Source: Streptomonospora nanhaiensis
GTDB lineage: Bacteria > Actinomycetota > Actinomycetes > Streptosporangiales > Streptosporangiaceae
DNA length: 64,000 nt
Assembly (NCBI RefSeq): GCF_026642255.1
Contig: NZ_CP113264.1
Coordinates: forward strand, 186,001-250,000
Direction: 5' to 3'
The first letter of the stretch is position 1; each line of letters starts with the position of its first letter. The translations under genes were made by a program, and so were the position numbers. Positions 53,934-62,586 of the stretch are shown one piece after another. The notes below the pieces were generated by a model. That model saw only the letters and a list, made by a program, of their open reading frames with translations, had not been told where the DNA came from and made no database searches.

Positions 53934-55487
53934 TCAGCCGCGGCCGGCCTCCACCGGTGGGGCGGCCCTGCCCGCGGCCCGCCGGGCGCGGAGCCGGCCG
54001 ACGGCCACGACCAGGCCGATCGCCAGGAGCAGCCCGTAGATCCCCAGGGTGATTCCGCCGTCCACGAGCACCGACACGTCACCCTGGCCCACGGCCAGTG
54101 CGCGGCGCAGCTCGGTCTCGGCCACCGGTCCCAGGACGACCGCGATCAGCACCGGGGCCAGCGGGATGTCGAAGCGGCGCATCATCAGCGCCACCAGACC
54201 CAGGATCAGCATCAGCCACAGATCCACCATGGAGGAGGCGGCCGCGTACACGCCCAGGGACGAGAACACGGCGATACCGGCGTACATGTACGGCTTGGGG
54301 ACCAGCAGCAGCTTCGCCCACAGCGGTGCGAAGGGCAGGTTCAGGATGAGCAGCATGACGCTGCCGATGAACAGGCTGGCCAGGAGCGCCCACACCAGGT
54401 CGGCGTTGCGCTCGAAGAGCAGCGGCCCGGGCTGCATGCCGTACTGCTGGAAGGCGGCGAGCATGATCGCCGCCGTGGCCGAGGTGGGCAGCCCCAGCCC
54501 CAGCAGGGTGCCCATGGCGGTTCCGGCGGTCGCGCTCGCGGCGGCCTCCGGGGCGGCCACGCCCTCGATCGCCCCGTTGCCGAACTCGTCCTCGCCGGTG
54601 CCGCGCCGGGCGCGCCGCGCGGCGAGCTTGCGCTCGGCGCCGAAGGCCAGGAAGGTCGGGATCTCCGAGCCGCCCGCCGGGATCGACCCGAACGGCAGGC
54701 CGAACAGGGTGCCGCGCATCCAGGCCGGGAAGGTGCGCCGCAGGTCGGCGCGGCCCAGCCACGGAGTGCCGGCCCGTCGGAGCGAGCCGCCGACCCCGCC
54801 GCCCGCGTGGGCGGTGGCGGCCACGTGGAACACCTCGCCGACGGCCAGCAGCGCCACGGTCACGGTGATGATGCTGAAGCCCTCGAAGAGCTGGGGGACG
54901 CCCAGGGTGAAGCGCTCGGCCCCGCTGAGGCTGTCGATGCCCACCATCGAGATGGCCAGGCCGATGCCCAGGGCGATCAGGCCGCGTACGGCCGAGTTCG
55001 AGACCACGGCGGACGTGGCGACGAACGCGAAGACCGTGAGCGCGAAGTACTCGGCCGGACCGAATCGGAGCGCCAGCTCCACGATGACCGGGGAGAAGAA
55101 CGCCACCAGCGCCGTGGACACGATCGCGCCGATGAAGGCTCCGATCGCCGCCGTGGCCAGCGCCTGCGGCGCCCGCCCGCGCCTCGCCATCTTGTGCCCC
55201 TCGATGGCGGTGGCGATGGCCGAGGCCTGCCCGGGCGTGTTCATGAGGATGGCGGCGGTCGAGTCGCCGAACAGCCCGCCGTAGTAGACGCCGGCGAACA
55301 TGATGAACGCGCCGGTGGGGTCGAGGTGGAAGGTGACCGGGAGCAGCAGCGCGACGGCCATGGAGGAGCCCAGGCCGGGCACCACGCCCACGGCGGTGCC
55401 GAGGACGACGCCCACCAGGGCCAGGAAGAGGTACTCGGGGCTCAGCGCGTTGGCGAACCCCGCCATGAGGTTGTCGACGACGTCCAT
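53934..55487 (-). CDS. tctA: Tripartite tricarboxylate transporter large permease TctA
   Basis: A 517-aa permease with about 11-12 helices. Signature blocks include VVGVVPGLGSSMAVALLLPVTFHLDPTGAFIMFAGVYYGGLFGDSTAAILMNTPG and GTLLGLGLPTSATAAIMLAAFQQYGMQPGP, the duplicated TctA motif. With TctB it forms the membrane part of a secondary importer fed by TctC. The ATG directly follows the tctB stop (TAGATG). Typical substrates are citrate, other carboxylates and terephthalate-like acids. Confidence 0.95.
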   Translation of the reverse strand: MDVVDNLMAGFANALSPEYLFLALVGVVLGTAVGVVPGLGSSMAVALLLPVTFHLDPTGAFIMFAGVYYGGLFGDSTAAILMNTPGQASAIATAIEGHKMARRGRAPQALATAAIGAFIGAIVSTALVAFFSPVIVELALRFGPAEYFALTVFAFVATSAVVSNSAVRGLIALGIGLAISMVGIDSLSGAERFTLGVPQLFEGFSIITVTVALLAVGEVFHVAATAHAGGGVGGSLRRAGTPWLGRADLRRTFPAWMRGTLFGLPFGSIPAGGSEIPTFLAFGAERKLAARRARRGTGEDEFGNGAIEGVAAPEAAASATAGTAMGTLLGLGLPTSATAAIMLAAFQQYGMQPGPLLFERNADLVWALLASLFIGSVMLLILNLPFAPLWAKLLLVPKPYMYAGIAVFSSLGVYAAASSMVDLWLMLILGLVALMMRRFDIPLAPVLIAVVLGPVAETELRRALAVGQGDVSVLVDGGITLGIYGLLLAIGLVVAVGRLRARRAAGRAAPPVEAGRG

Positions 55488-56054
55488 CTAGAAGATGCCT
55501 CCGAGGATTCCGGCCGGCAGGTTCAGGCCGAGGCCGGCGACGAAGGCGAGCTGGATGAGGGAGGAGAACGTCAGGGACAGCACCGCGTCGAACAGGAGGC
55601 GGCGGCTGCCCAGGGCGTAGGCGATCCCGAAGAACAGCAGCGCCGCGGACAGGAGCCAGCCCACCGGCTGGAGGATGGCGATGAACACCGTCATCGTGGC
55701 GACGACGATGCCCAGGCAGCGCCAGTCGATGCGCACGGGCGCGTCCTCGGCGGCGTCGGCGCCCGGGGCCTGCTCGGCGGCCTGCGCGGGGCGGGCCGGC
55801 CGCAGGACGACCTGCACGGCCAGGGCGAGGCCGACGGCGCCCATGAAGACCGCGACCAGGGTCGGGAAGAAGCGCGGGCCGGGAGGCTCGGTGCCGGTCG
55901 GCACGGGGATGGCGGCGGTCTGCACGGCGATGAACCCGGCGATGCCCAGCACCAGGGCGGCGACCAGCAGTTCGGACCTGCCCTGCCACCAGGGCGGCCG
56001 GGGCGGGGCGTCGGGCTCCGTGGCCCGTGCGGGGGTGGTGGCGTCGGTACTCAA
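55488..56054 (-). CDS. tctB: Tripartite tricarboxylate transporter small subunit TctB
   Basis: A 188-aa protein with four helices, as usual for TctB. PPGPRFFPTLVAVFMGAVGLAL is the family signature after the first helix; RRLLFDAVLSLTFSSLIQLAFVAGLGLNLPAGIL closes the protein. The likely start is a TTG at 56054 overlapping the tctC stop (TTGA). An acidic Ala-rich cytoplasmic loop separates the helix pairs. Confidence 0.88.
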   Translation of the reverse strand: MSTDATTPARATEPDAPPRPPWWQGRSELLVAALVLGIAGFIAVQTAAIPVPTGTEPPGPRFFPTLVAVFMGAVGLALAVQVVLRPARPAQAAEQAPGADAAEDAPVRIDWRCLGIVVATMTVFIAILQPVGWLLSAALLFFGIAYALGSRRLLFDAVLSLTFSSLIQLAFVAGLGLNLPAGILGGIF

Positions 56055-57043
56055 GACAGGCCCAGTTCTTCGGTGATGGTGTTGATGCGCTCGGTCTCCA
56101 GGGCGAGGAACTCCTCGAACTCCGCGCCGGTCTGGAAGGTGTCGTCCCAGCGGTTGCGCTCCAGGGTCTGCGCCCACTCCGGGGTGTCGTGCATCTCGGT
56201 GACGATCTCGGTCAGCTCGGCCCGCTCGGCCTCGGTGATGCCGGGAGGGGCCACGAGGCCGCGCCAGTTGGGCAGGACCGCGTCGATGTCCTGCTCGGCC
56301 AGCGTCGGGACGTCGATGCCCTCGACGCGCTCGTGCGCGGAGACGCCCAGGGCGCGCACGTTGCCCGCCTCGATCTGGTCGCTGAACTCGTTGAAGCCGC
56401 TGATGCCGACGTCGACGCTGCCCGACAGCAGCGAGGTCAGCGCCTCGCCGCCGCCGGAGAAGGCGATGTAGTTGACGTCGCGGGGATCGACGTCGACCTC
56501 GGAGGCGACGAGTCCGGCCAGCAGGTGGTCGGTGCCGCCCAGGGAGCCGCCGCCGACCGCCATGCCGCCCGGGTCCTCGCGCCAGGCCTCGGCCAGGTCG
56601 CCCATGTCCTGGTAGGGGGAGTCGGCGGGGACCACGATCACCTCGTAGTCGTCGGCCAGCCGGGCGATGGGGGTGACGTCCCGGAGGTCGTGCGAGGAGT
56701 TGTTGACGATGATGCTGCCGATCATGACCGTGCCGGTCACCATCAGCGTGTTGGCGCGGCCCTCCTGGCGGACCGCCTGCGCGAGCCCGATGGTGCCGCC
56801 CGCGCCGGGGACGTTGACGACCTGGTTGTTGGCGACGATGCCGCCCTCGCGGAGGGCGTTCTGCCCCTCGCGTCCGACCAGGTCCCAGCCGCCGCCGGGA
56901 GCGGCGGGCACGATGGTGGTGAGGCGGCTGCGCACGGCCTCGCCGCCGTCGCCGCCGGTCGACGAGGCGTTGACCGCCGCGGCGCCGATGACGACGGCCG
57001 CCGCGACCGCGCCGCCGACGCGCAGGATGCGCTGCATGCTCAT
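56051..57043 (-). CDS. tctC: Tripartite tricarboxylate transporter binding protein TctC
   Basis: A 330-aa periplasmic-type binding protein (Bug/TctC fold). An N-terminal hydrophobic segment lacks a lipobox, so it may remain membrane-anchored or be released. Signature blocks are IVPAAPGGGWDLVGR, NVPGAGGTIGLAQAVR, GGGSLGGTDHLLAG and NEFSDQIEAGNVRALGVSAHERVEGIDVPTLAEQDID. GGAGAG precedes the ATG. No TctDE two-component system is next to it; a dyad upstream suggests one-component control. Confidence 0.95.
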   Translation of the reverse strand: MSMQRILRVGGAVAAAVVIGAAAVNASSTGGDGGEAVRSRLTTIVPAAPGGGWDLVGREGQNALREGGIVANNQVVNVPGAGGTIGLAQAVRQEGRANTLMVTGTVMIGSIIVNNSSHDLRDVTPIARLADDYEVIVVPADSPYQDMGDLAEAWREDPGGMAVGGGSLGGTDHLLAGLVASEVDVDPRDVNYIAFSGGGEALTSLLSGSVDVGISGFNEFSDQIEAGNVRALGVSAHERVEGIDVPTLAEQDIDAVLPNWRGLVAPPGITEAERAELTEIVTEMHDTPEWAQTLERNRWDDTFQTGAEFEEFLALETERINTITEELGLS

Positions 57044-57132
57044 GGGTTGGCTCTCTCCGTTGCTACCGGTCCGCGGCGCGTGCGGGCGCTCGCGGGCCGG
57101 CGGACCTCCCGAGGCGGGCAGTGGCGGCCGTT

Positions 57133-57146
57133 ACACGTCTACGTGT
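57133..57146. promoter_or_regulatory. Dyad upstream of tctC
   Basis: ACACGTCTACGTGT is a perfect 6-2-6 palindrome about 90 bp upstream of tctC, in a good position for an operator. The gap 57044-57412 also has an AT-rich T-run near 57230-57240 but no gene. Confidence 0.45.
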
Positions 57147-57412
57147 CGCCGGTCGCATTTCGCTTCGGTTGCGTGAGCATGTCCTACGGATTGCCTGGAA
57201 GGATGACTTTTGGTCGTTTTGGACACAGTGGTTTTTTTGTTCGCCCCGGTCGGCGCCCACCGGTCGCGGGTGTGGCCCGGGGGCGCGGCGGCGTCCCGGT
57301 CGGGGCGGGGCCTCGCCGGGGCGGCGCCCGCGTCAGCCCCAGCCCGCCTCCCCGCCTCCCGTCGTCCTGCCTCCCTGGGCGTCCGTTCCGGGGGTGCGGC
57401 CGTTGCCCGCCC

Positions 57413-58078
57413 TCACCGGCCGCCACCGCTGTCGGAGGCGGGGGACGCCGGCCCGGGAGGCGCGGCTCCCACGGGCCCGGCGGTCCTCGTGGCCTCGGAG
57501 GTCCCGGCGCCCCTGATGGTCCCGCGTGCCTCCGCGGCCCCGGGGGCGGAGGGGTGGCGCGCTGTGGGGGCTCCGGGGCGGTCCAGCTCGAACCACACGG
57601 TGGTCCGTCCGTCCTCGTGCAGCGTGCCCCACCGATCGGACTGCAACGCGACCAGGCGCAGGCCCCGGCCGCCGACCCGGTCCGGGGCCAGGGGGCGCAC
57701 GTGCGGGGAGGCGGCGCCCTCGGTGCGCGGTCCCTGGTCGGTGACCCTGACCTGGACCCGGCCCCGGAGCCGGTGCAGGGTGACGACGACCTCGCCGCCC
57801 TCGGCGCCGCTCAGCGAGTGGGTGATCGCGTTGTTGAACAGCTCCGAGGCGAGGCACTGGAGCAGTTCGGTGGACCGGGGCGGCAGCGAGGCGAGCGAGG
57901 CGAGCCGCCGGCGCAGGATCGAGGCCGTCTCCGGGACCCCCGCGAGGGTGAGGGAGTGGCCGATGCCCACGGGATCCGGTTCCACCAGGATGGCCGCGCG
58001 GTCGCGGGGATCGGTGGTCCTCCGGGGGAGGCGCGGAGGGGCGCCGCTCTCCACCTGGTTGTCCCGCCGTTGCTCCAT
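57413..58078 (-). CDS. Anti-sigma-like ATP-binding protein (HATPase, RsbW-type)
   Basis: A 221-aa protein with an RsbW-like GHKL ATPase domain: LASELFNNAITHS (N-box) and VTDQGPRTEG..., then VGGRGLRLVALQSDRWG (G-box). The C-terminal ~50 residues are low-complexity. Such proteins accompany XRE/DUF397 pairs in actinomycetes (the abaA/whiJ-type triad of Streptomyces, linked to development and antibiotic control). It is divergent from the XRE gene. ATG at 58078 chosen; GTG further upstream also possible. Confidence 0.85.
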   Translation of the reverse strand: MEQRRDNQVESGAPPRLPRRTTDPRDRAAILVEPDPVGIGHSLTLAGVPETASILRRRLASLASLPPRSTELLQCLASELFNNAITHSLSGAEGGEVVVTLHRLRGRVQVRVTDQGPRTEGAASPHVRPLAPDRVGGRGLRLVALQSDRWGTLHEDGRTTVWFELDRPGAPTARHPSAPGAAEARGTIRGAGTSEATRTAGPVGAAPPGPASPASDSGGGR

Positions 58079-58347
58079 ACGGATCACTGATCCCACTTGA
58101 ATCCCCGTTTCGGGGCCTCCGAAATGCGGGGCCCGAGAGTTCCCGACTGGTGGAGGGCCGGTTGTGAGCTGCCCTGACGTCGGCGGTGCGGATGGGGTCC
58201 GGCCCATAGGAAACACAATGGACCGTCCCGGCCGGGAGGGAAAGGGAAACAACCAGGTTGGTGCGCGATCAGGGAATCGGTTGTTGCCGGTTGCAGGTCT
58301 ACGGCAGTGTGGTCCCACTGGTTTTCCCCTCGGGCGATCGGGCGGAC

Positions 58348-59166
58348 ATGGAGAAGAAGCGCGGCAAGGCCAAATGGCGCAAGGTGGGCGGTGAGCTGCG
58401 GGCCCTGCGCACGGGTGCGAACCTGCGGCAGAAGGACGTGGCGCCCCACGCCGGGGTCGTTCCCGCCCAGGTGTCGGCGTGGGAGAACGGCATTCGGGGG
58501 ATGAGCGCGGCGCAGGCGCTCGCCCTCGATCGCGCGCTCAATGCGAACGGCCGCCTCGTCCGGGTGTACGAGAATACGGAAACGCCTGAAAATCTCCCAA
58601 AGTGGTACGAGCAGGTTCCTGAAATCGAACAGCGGGTTTCTGAGCTGAGGGAGTACCAGTGCCAGCTCGTCCCGGGGCTGATCCAGACGGACGCCTATGC
58701 CCGGGCGGCCATCAGGGACGCTCTGCCGTGGGCCTCCGACACCGAGGTCAAGCAGATGGTCACATCCCGCACGGGCCGCCGGTCCCTCCTGGCGAAGGAC
58801 GGCTCCCCACTGGTGACCATCGTGGTCGAGGAGTTCGTCCTGAGTCGTGCGATAGGGGACGAAAGTATTCAGGCTGCCCAGCTGGATCGCGTGCTCGAGC
58901 TTGCGGAGAGGGGAAAGATCCGCTTCCAGGTCGTGCCGACGGATGTTCGGAACCACTACGGGACGGCCGGCCCGTTCCGGATCTACACCTTCCCCGACAG
59001 GCCGGCCCTGGCCTCAGCCGAGTACACGGCCGGCGAGGTGTTGATCGATGACCTGGATACCGTGCAGAAGTGCATGACCATCTTCGGTTTCCTGCAAGCC
59101 GAGGCGCTGCCGATGGCGGCCTCCGTCGAACTGGTCAGGAAGGTCAGGAAGGGCATTGATGATTGA
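58348..59166 (+). CDS. XRE-family regulator with DUF5753 (WhiJ-like)
   Basis: A 272-aa regulator. The HTH (about 10-65) has LRALRTGANLRQKDVAPHAGVVPAQVSAWENGIRGMSAAQALALDRAL. The rest is a DUF5753 domain with YQCQLVPGLIQTDAYARAAI and YGTAGPFRIYTFPD. Streptomyces WhiJ and its many paralogs have this layout and act with a small DUF397 partner. The DUF397 gene overlaps the 3' end. The ATG is not preceded by a strong ribosome-binding site. Confidence 0.92.
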   Translation: MEKKRGKAKWRKVGGELRALRTGANLRQKDVAPHAGVVPAQVSAWENGIRGMSAAQALALDRALNANGRLVRVYENTETPENLPKWYEQVPEIEQRVSELREYQCQLVPGLIQTDAYARAAIRDALPWASDTEVKQMVTSRTGRRSLLAKDGSPLVTIVVEEFVLSRAIGDESIQAAQLDRVLELAERGKIRFQVVPTDVRNHYGTAGPFRIYTFPDRPALASAEYTAGEVLIDDLDTVQKCMTIFGFLQAEALPMAASVELVRKVRKGIDD

Positions 59167-59353
59167 GCATGGCCTCGACAGGCACGTGTGGCACAAGAGC
59201 AGCCACAGCTCGGGACAGGGAAGCTGTGTGGAGGTGGCGGAGGGGGAGCGGGTGCTGGTGCGTGACACCCGGAACCGCCCTCTCGGCCACGTCGAGTACA
59301 CCGCCGGCGCCTGGTCCGACTTCCTCCGAGGTGTGAAGAGCGGGGCCTCCTAG
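59159..59353 (+). CDS. DUF397 small protein, partner of the WhiJ-like regulator
   Basis: A 64-aa DUF397 protein: WHKSSHSSGQGSCVEVAEGERVLVRDTRN and the C-terminal W.DFLRGVK, matching the family pattern W.KSS.S...G.CVEVA....V.VRDSK. The ATG overlaps the regulator stop by 8 bp. DUF397 proteins are thought to bind and modulate the partner HTH protein. Confidence 0.93.
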   Translation: MIEHGLDRHVWHKSSHSSGQGSCVEVAEGERVLVRDTRNRPLGHVEYTAGAWSDFLRGVKSGAS

Positions 59354-59403
59354 GCCTGGATCACCGCGGCCGACCGGCGAGGCGGTCAACCGCGGTGGTC
59401 GTC

Positions 59404-59447
59404 GGGAGGCCGGTCCCCGGGCGGAGCCGCCCGGGGACCGGCCTCCC
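59404..59447. terminator. Very strong 21-bp hairpin between convergent genes
   Basis: Perfect 21-bp arms at 59404-59424 and 59427-59447 around AG, between the DUF397 and DUF4333 stops. It should terminate transcription in both directions. Confidence 0.85.
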
Positions 59448-59453
59448 GCCTCC

Positions 59454-60077
59454 CTACAGGGGCGCGTCGTCCACCTGGATGTCCCACTGGACGTCGGTGC
59501 CCTCGACCGCGGTCGTCGTGACGGTCACCCCGTAGTTCGTGCCCCCGTCCACGAGGTTGCAGCGGATCTCGGCGCCCACCTCGGCGGGGAGGTCCTGGGA
59601 GCAGCTGAAGTCCTCGGGGGCGTGGCCGACCTGCTCGGCCAGCATCTCGCTGGACCTCTGGGCGACCTGGGCGGCGTCGACGGCGCCACCGCTCGCCCCG
59701 GCGGCCGGGGTCTCCTCCGCGGCCTCGTCCTCGACGGAGGCGTCGTCGGCCGTCTGCTCGTCGACCTGGACCTCCCACTGGACGTCGGAGCCGTCCACCG
59801 CCGTCGTCGTGACGGTCACGCCGATGGTCTCGCCGCCGTTGGTCAGCTCGCAGCGGATCTCGGCCCCCACCTCGGCGGGGAGGTCGTCGGAGCAGGTGAG
59901 GTCGTCGGGGGTCTGGCCGACCTCTTCGGCCAGCATCTCGCCGGACCTCTGGGCGACCTCTTCGGCGTCGACGGCGCCGGGGCCGCCGAAGCTGAAGGAG
60001 CAGCCGGTGGCCATGAGCAGGGGCAGGGCGCCCAGAACCGCTCCGGTGACGACTCGCTGACGTCTGGTCTGCCGCAT
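59454..60077 (-). CDS. Lipoprotein with two DUF4333-type domains
   Basis: A 207-aa lipoprotein with lipobox LMATGC (Cys26). Two repeats of about 70 residues (about 35-107 and 132-205) each have VAQRSxEMLAEQVG..PED..CS.DLPAEVGAEIRC.L..GG...GVTVTTTAV.G.DVQW.(V/I)QVD. Each has two Cys likely bonded. The pattern fits DUF4333, found in actinobacterial lipoproteins, usually as one copy. The function is unknown. Confidence 0.88.
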   Translation of the reverse strand: MRQTRRQRVVTGAVLGALPLLMATGCSFSFGGPGAVDAEEVAQRSGEMLAEEVGQTPDDLTCSDDLPAEVGAEIRCELTNGGETIGVTVTTTAVDGSDVQWEVQVDEQTADDASVEDEAAEETPAAGASGGAVDAAQVAQRSSEMLAEQVGHAPEDFSCSQDLPAEVGAEIRCNLVDGGTNYGVTVTTTAVEGTDVQWDIQVDDAPL

Positions 60078-60210
60078 CGCGGCCTCCTGAAGGTTGTGGG
60101 ACCTGACGGGGGAACAGACCGGGTGAAAGCGGCGCCGGTTCCGTCGCGAAGCGCTTCGGTATTCTTCTGTGTCCTCGCGGGGGAGGGGTCGACCCCGGGG
60201 ACACGATCGC

Positions 60211-60543
60211 TCACCGGTCGGTGAGCGGTCCGCCGGCAGCGCGCCAGTCCACGAGGCCGCGGCTCATGTTGACAGCGTCGAAACCGTACTCCACCAGCAG
60301 GTTCGCCGCTCCGGCCGACCGGATGCCTCCGGTGCAGAAGGTGATGAGCAGGCGGTCCTCGGGGAGTTCCACGGAGCGTTCGGGCAGCTGCTCCAGCGGC
60401 ATGTGCACGGCCCCCGGGATGTGCGTCCGCCTCCACTCGAACTCGCGGCGCACGTCCACGACGAGCGCGCCCTCCGCGACGAGGCGGACCGCTTCGGCGG
60501 CGGTGACGGCCGGGGGACGGCGCAGGTAGTGTCGCAGGCTCAC
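60211..60543 (-). CDS. Rhodanese-like domain protein
   Basis: A 110-aa single-domain rhodanese. Active-site loop CTGGIRS with the catalytic Cys, and the CH2A-like VVDVRREFEWRRTHIPGAVHMPL. Such proteins transfer sulfane sulfur or act as thiol-stress proteins. The GTG start overlaps the upstream gene stop by 4 bp (GTGA). Last gene of the MarR-DUF2269-DUF3817 operon. Confidence 0.93.
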   Translation of the reverse strand: MSLRHYLRRPPAVTAAEAVRLVAEGALVVDVRREFEWRRTHIPGAVHMPLEQLPERSVELPEDRLLITFCTGGIRSAGAANLLVEYGFDAVNMSRGLVDWRAAGGPLTDR

Positions 60544-60806
60544 GGGTTCCGGGCCTCCCGTCGCACGTTGACCATGGTGAGCGGGCCGCTCAGCACCGGC
60601 ACGAGCGCGCCGAGGCGGGTCCGCGTCGCCAGGCCGCCGCCGAGGAGCGCCGTGACGGCGGTGGCCAGGTAGAGCGCGCCGTGGGTCGGGCCGAGGACGC
60701 TCGCGACCGCGTCGTGGTGCACGGTGGCGAGGTTCAGCAGGAGCCCGAGGACGCTGACGAGTTCGAGTGCCGAGAGCACGGAGAGCGTGCGCAGCAGCGG
60801 GGTCAC
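60540..60806 (-). CDS. Small DUF3817-like membrane protein
   Basis: An 88-aa protein with three short hydrophobic helices: LRTLSVLSALELVSVLGLLLNLATVHHD, THGALYLATAVTALLGGG and a C-terminal helix. This resembles DUF3817 membrane proteins (HG.LY.. motif). The GTG at 60806 overlaps the DUF2269 stop by 4 bp, which decides it over a start upstream at 60857. The function is unknown. Confidence 0.82.
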   Translation of the reverse strand: MTPLLRTLSVLSALELVSVLGLLLNLATVHHDAVASVLGPTHGALYLATAVTALLGGGLATRTRLGALVPVLSGPLTMVNVRREARNP

Positions 60807-61258
60807 GAGTAGCTCGATCCGGGGCGCACGATCATGAGCACCACGACGACCACCCACAACAGGTTGAACAGGCCGGTCAGCATGCCCAGGCGTCGCAGGC
60901 GGGCGCCGTCGTCGGGGGAGCCGAGCGCCTCCCGCTGGAGCGGCGCGATCCGTAGGGCGAGCAGCGCGCCGGCGACGGCGGTGAGCACCATCGCGACGAC
61001 GATCCAGATCTCGGTCGTGCGGCCCTGGACGAAGGCGAGGACGAGGCCGACGACCGGGACCGTGAGCGCCAGGACGCCGTAGACGCGGGTGATGCGGTGC
61101 AGCAGCCGGGCGGTGTCGGTGCTCCGCTCCGCCCGGTCCGCTCCCGCGGGTGCGGCGGTCACAGGCGCGTACCGGGGGAACAGGCTGGTGGTCACGGCCA
61201 CGGGGCCGACGAAGAGAATGCCCGCCACGACATGGACGGACAGCAAGAAGGCTTCCAT
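60803..61258 (-). CDS. DUF2269-type membrane protein
   Basis: A 151-aa four-helix protein beginning MEAFLLSVHVVAGILFVGPVAVTTSLFPRY, typical of DUF2269. A conserved His in the first helix and RITRVYGVLALTVPVVGLVLA follow. The function is unknown, perhaps respiratory or redox-linked. The ATG lies right beside a 9-3-9 palindrome that overlaps its ribosome-binding site, so the upstream MarR protein probably controls it. Confidence 0.88.
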   Translation of the reverse strand: MEAFLLSVHVVAGILFVGPVAVTTSLFPRYAPVTAAPAGADRAERSTDTARLLHRITRVYGVLALTVPVVGLVLAFVQGRTTEIWIVVAMVLTAVAGALLALRIAPLQREALGSPDDGARLRRLGMLTGLFNLLWVVVVVLMIVRPGSSYS

Positions 61259-61259
61259 A

Positions 61260-61280
61260 ACCTTCAGGCTACCTGAAGGT
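61260..61280. promoter_or_regulatory. Candidate MarR operator between marR and DUF2269 genes
   Basis: ACCTTCAGG-CTA-CCTGAAGGT is a perfect 9-3-9 palindrome. It starts 2 bp from the DUF2269 start codon, covers its Shine-Dalgarno-like GAAGG, and reaches the MarR stop codon. Confidence 0.7.
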
Positions 61281-61699
61281 CAGTCGGGGCCCGACACCAC
61301 CCGTGCCATCTGGACGCGCAGCGCCTCGGTCAGTTCGGGGTGCCGCTCGGCGAACTCCGCGTCGAGCCGTGACACCACCTCGGCGGCGCGGGCGAGCAGG
61401 GCCTCCCCCTCGGCCGTGACCCGCAGGCTCGACGCGGAGCCGGCGTGCGCGGTCCCGTCGTCGACGAGACCGGCTCGGACGAACGCGGCGACGGCGGAGT
61501 GGGCGCTCTGCACGGTGATCCGCGAGCGCCGGGCCAGCTCGCTGAAGGAGATGCCCGGGGTCCCGCGGACGTGTCCCAGGAGCCCGTACTTGCGGGTGGT
61601 CAGTCCGAGGGGCTTCAGGGCCTGGTTGAAGGAGGCCTCCCACACGCGGCCGACCGTGAGCAGGGCGACGGTGGGGCTGAAGGGAGGTGGTTCCGGCAT
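61280..61699 (-). CDS. MarR-family transcriptional regulator
   Basis: A 139-aa regulator with the MarR winged helix: LTTRKYGLLGHVRGTPGISFSELARRSRITVQSAHSAVAAFVRAGLVDDG and the wing SASSLRVTAEGEALLARA. It has no Cys, so it is not a thiol-type OhrR sensor. It is the first gene of the operon with DUF2269, DUF3817 and rhodanese genes. Confidence 0.93.
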   Translation of the reverse strand: MPEPPPFSPTVALLTVGRVWEASFNQALKPLGLTTRKYGLLGHVRGTPGISFSELARRSRITVQSAHSAVAAFVRAGLVDDGTAHAGSASSLRVTAEGEALLARAAEVVSRLDAEFAERHPELTEALRVQMARVVSGPD

Positions 61700-61802
61700 G
61701 GGGCCAGGCTACCGGCCGGGGGTTCGCGGATCGCGGGCGTCTTTCGCGCGCCGGGCCGCGGGCCTGCGCGGACCTTCCCGGGGCCCTTCGCACGGACGGG
61801 CG

Positions 61803-61828
61803 GGGCCGCCGCCCGGAGGCGGCGGCCC
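61803..61828. terminator. Hairpin after the Cys/His-rich small protein gene
   Basis: Perfect 11-bp arms GGGCCGCCGCC/GGCGGCGGCCC with a 4-nt loop, downstream of the minus-strand gene ending at 61880. Confidence 0.6.
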
Positions 61829-61879
61829 GCGGTCCCGGCGGGGTCGCGGGACGCCGCCTTCCGGAACGCGGCCGGAGGA

Positions 61880-62173
61880 TCAGCCGCCGTTCTCGTCCGC
61901 GGCGCGGCGGCGGGCCTCGCGACGGGCCGCCTGGCGGTTCCTGCGGTTCTCGGCCCGGTTCATCTCGCCCATCTCCCTCTTGGCTGCACGGCCGTTGGGG
62001 CCCAGGCAGCAGGTGATGCCGGCGCTGTGCTCCCACCGGCAGCGCGTGCCGGCGTCCTCCCGGGCCGGAGCGGGAGGCAGGTCGCAGCCGCCGTGGCGGT
62101 GATCGTGGACGGGCCTGGGGTCGTGCTCGGCACAGCGGACCCACACCGGCTTCGTCTTGTCCGTACGGGACAT
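61880..62173 (-). CDS. Small Cys/His-rich protein with basic tail
   Basis: A 97-aa protein. The first 60 residues carry six Cys and several His (VRCAEHDPRPVHDHRHGGCDLPP, TRCRWEHSAG, TCCLGPNG), suggesting a zinc site. The last 35 are an Arg/Ala/Glu helix (REMGEMNRAENRRNRQAARREARRR) that could bind nucleic acid. I do not recognise the family. Good start codon and codon bias support it. Confidence 0.7.
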   Translation of the reverse strand: MSRTDKTKPVWVRCAEHDPRPVHDHRHGGCDLPPAPAREDAGTRCRWEHSAGITCCLGPNGRAAKREMGEMNRAENRRNRQAARREARRRAADENGG

Positions 62174-62586
62174 GGTTTCCTCACCCGAACCGCCGCCCGT
62201 GCTCCCGGTCTCTCCGGGCGGGCGGCTAGGTTGGCAGGCCCATCACGTCACTCTCCTCAGGTCGTCCGCCGGTCTCCGGCGGGGGCGTCGCGCCGGGGTC
62301 GGTCCGGCTCCGGGCCGTCCCCGAGGCCCGGGGGCGGGGCACGCACGGGGACCGCCCGCGCGCGGCCTCCCAGGCTAGGCAGGTCCGGCGGCGGCGCGCA
62401 AGGTCCATCGGCCGGTCCGCCGTCCCGGTGGACGGGCGGCCGGGTTTCCGCCCCGGGCGGGGGTTCTGGGCCGGAGTGGAGTGCGGAAACAGAGCGGCCG
62501 TTTACCGCCGTTCAGTGAGTCCGGAAAAAGCTGTTAATTCGGGCGAAAGTCACTAATTCCACCGAAGTGAAAAGGGTGGACTCCGC
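62174..62586. other. Intergenic region
   Basis: About 410 bp without a supported gene; ORFs here are frame shadows. GC content falls toward 62500-62600, as expected near a promoter. Confidence 0.4.
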
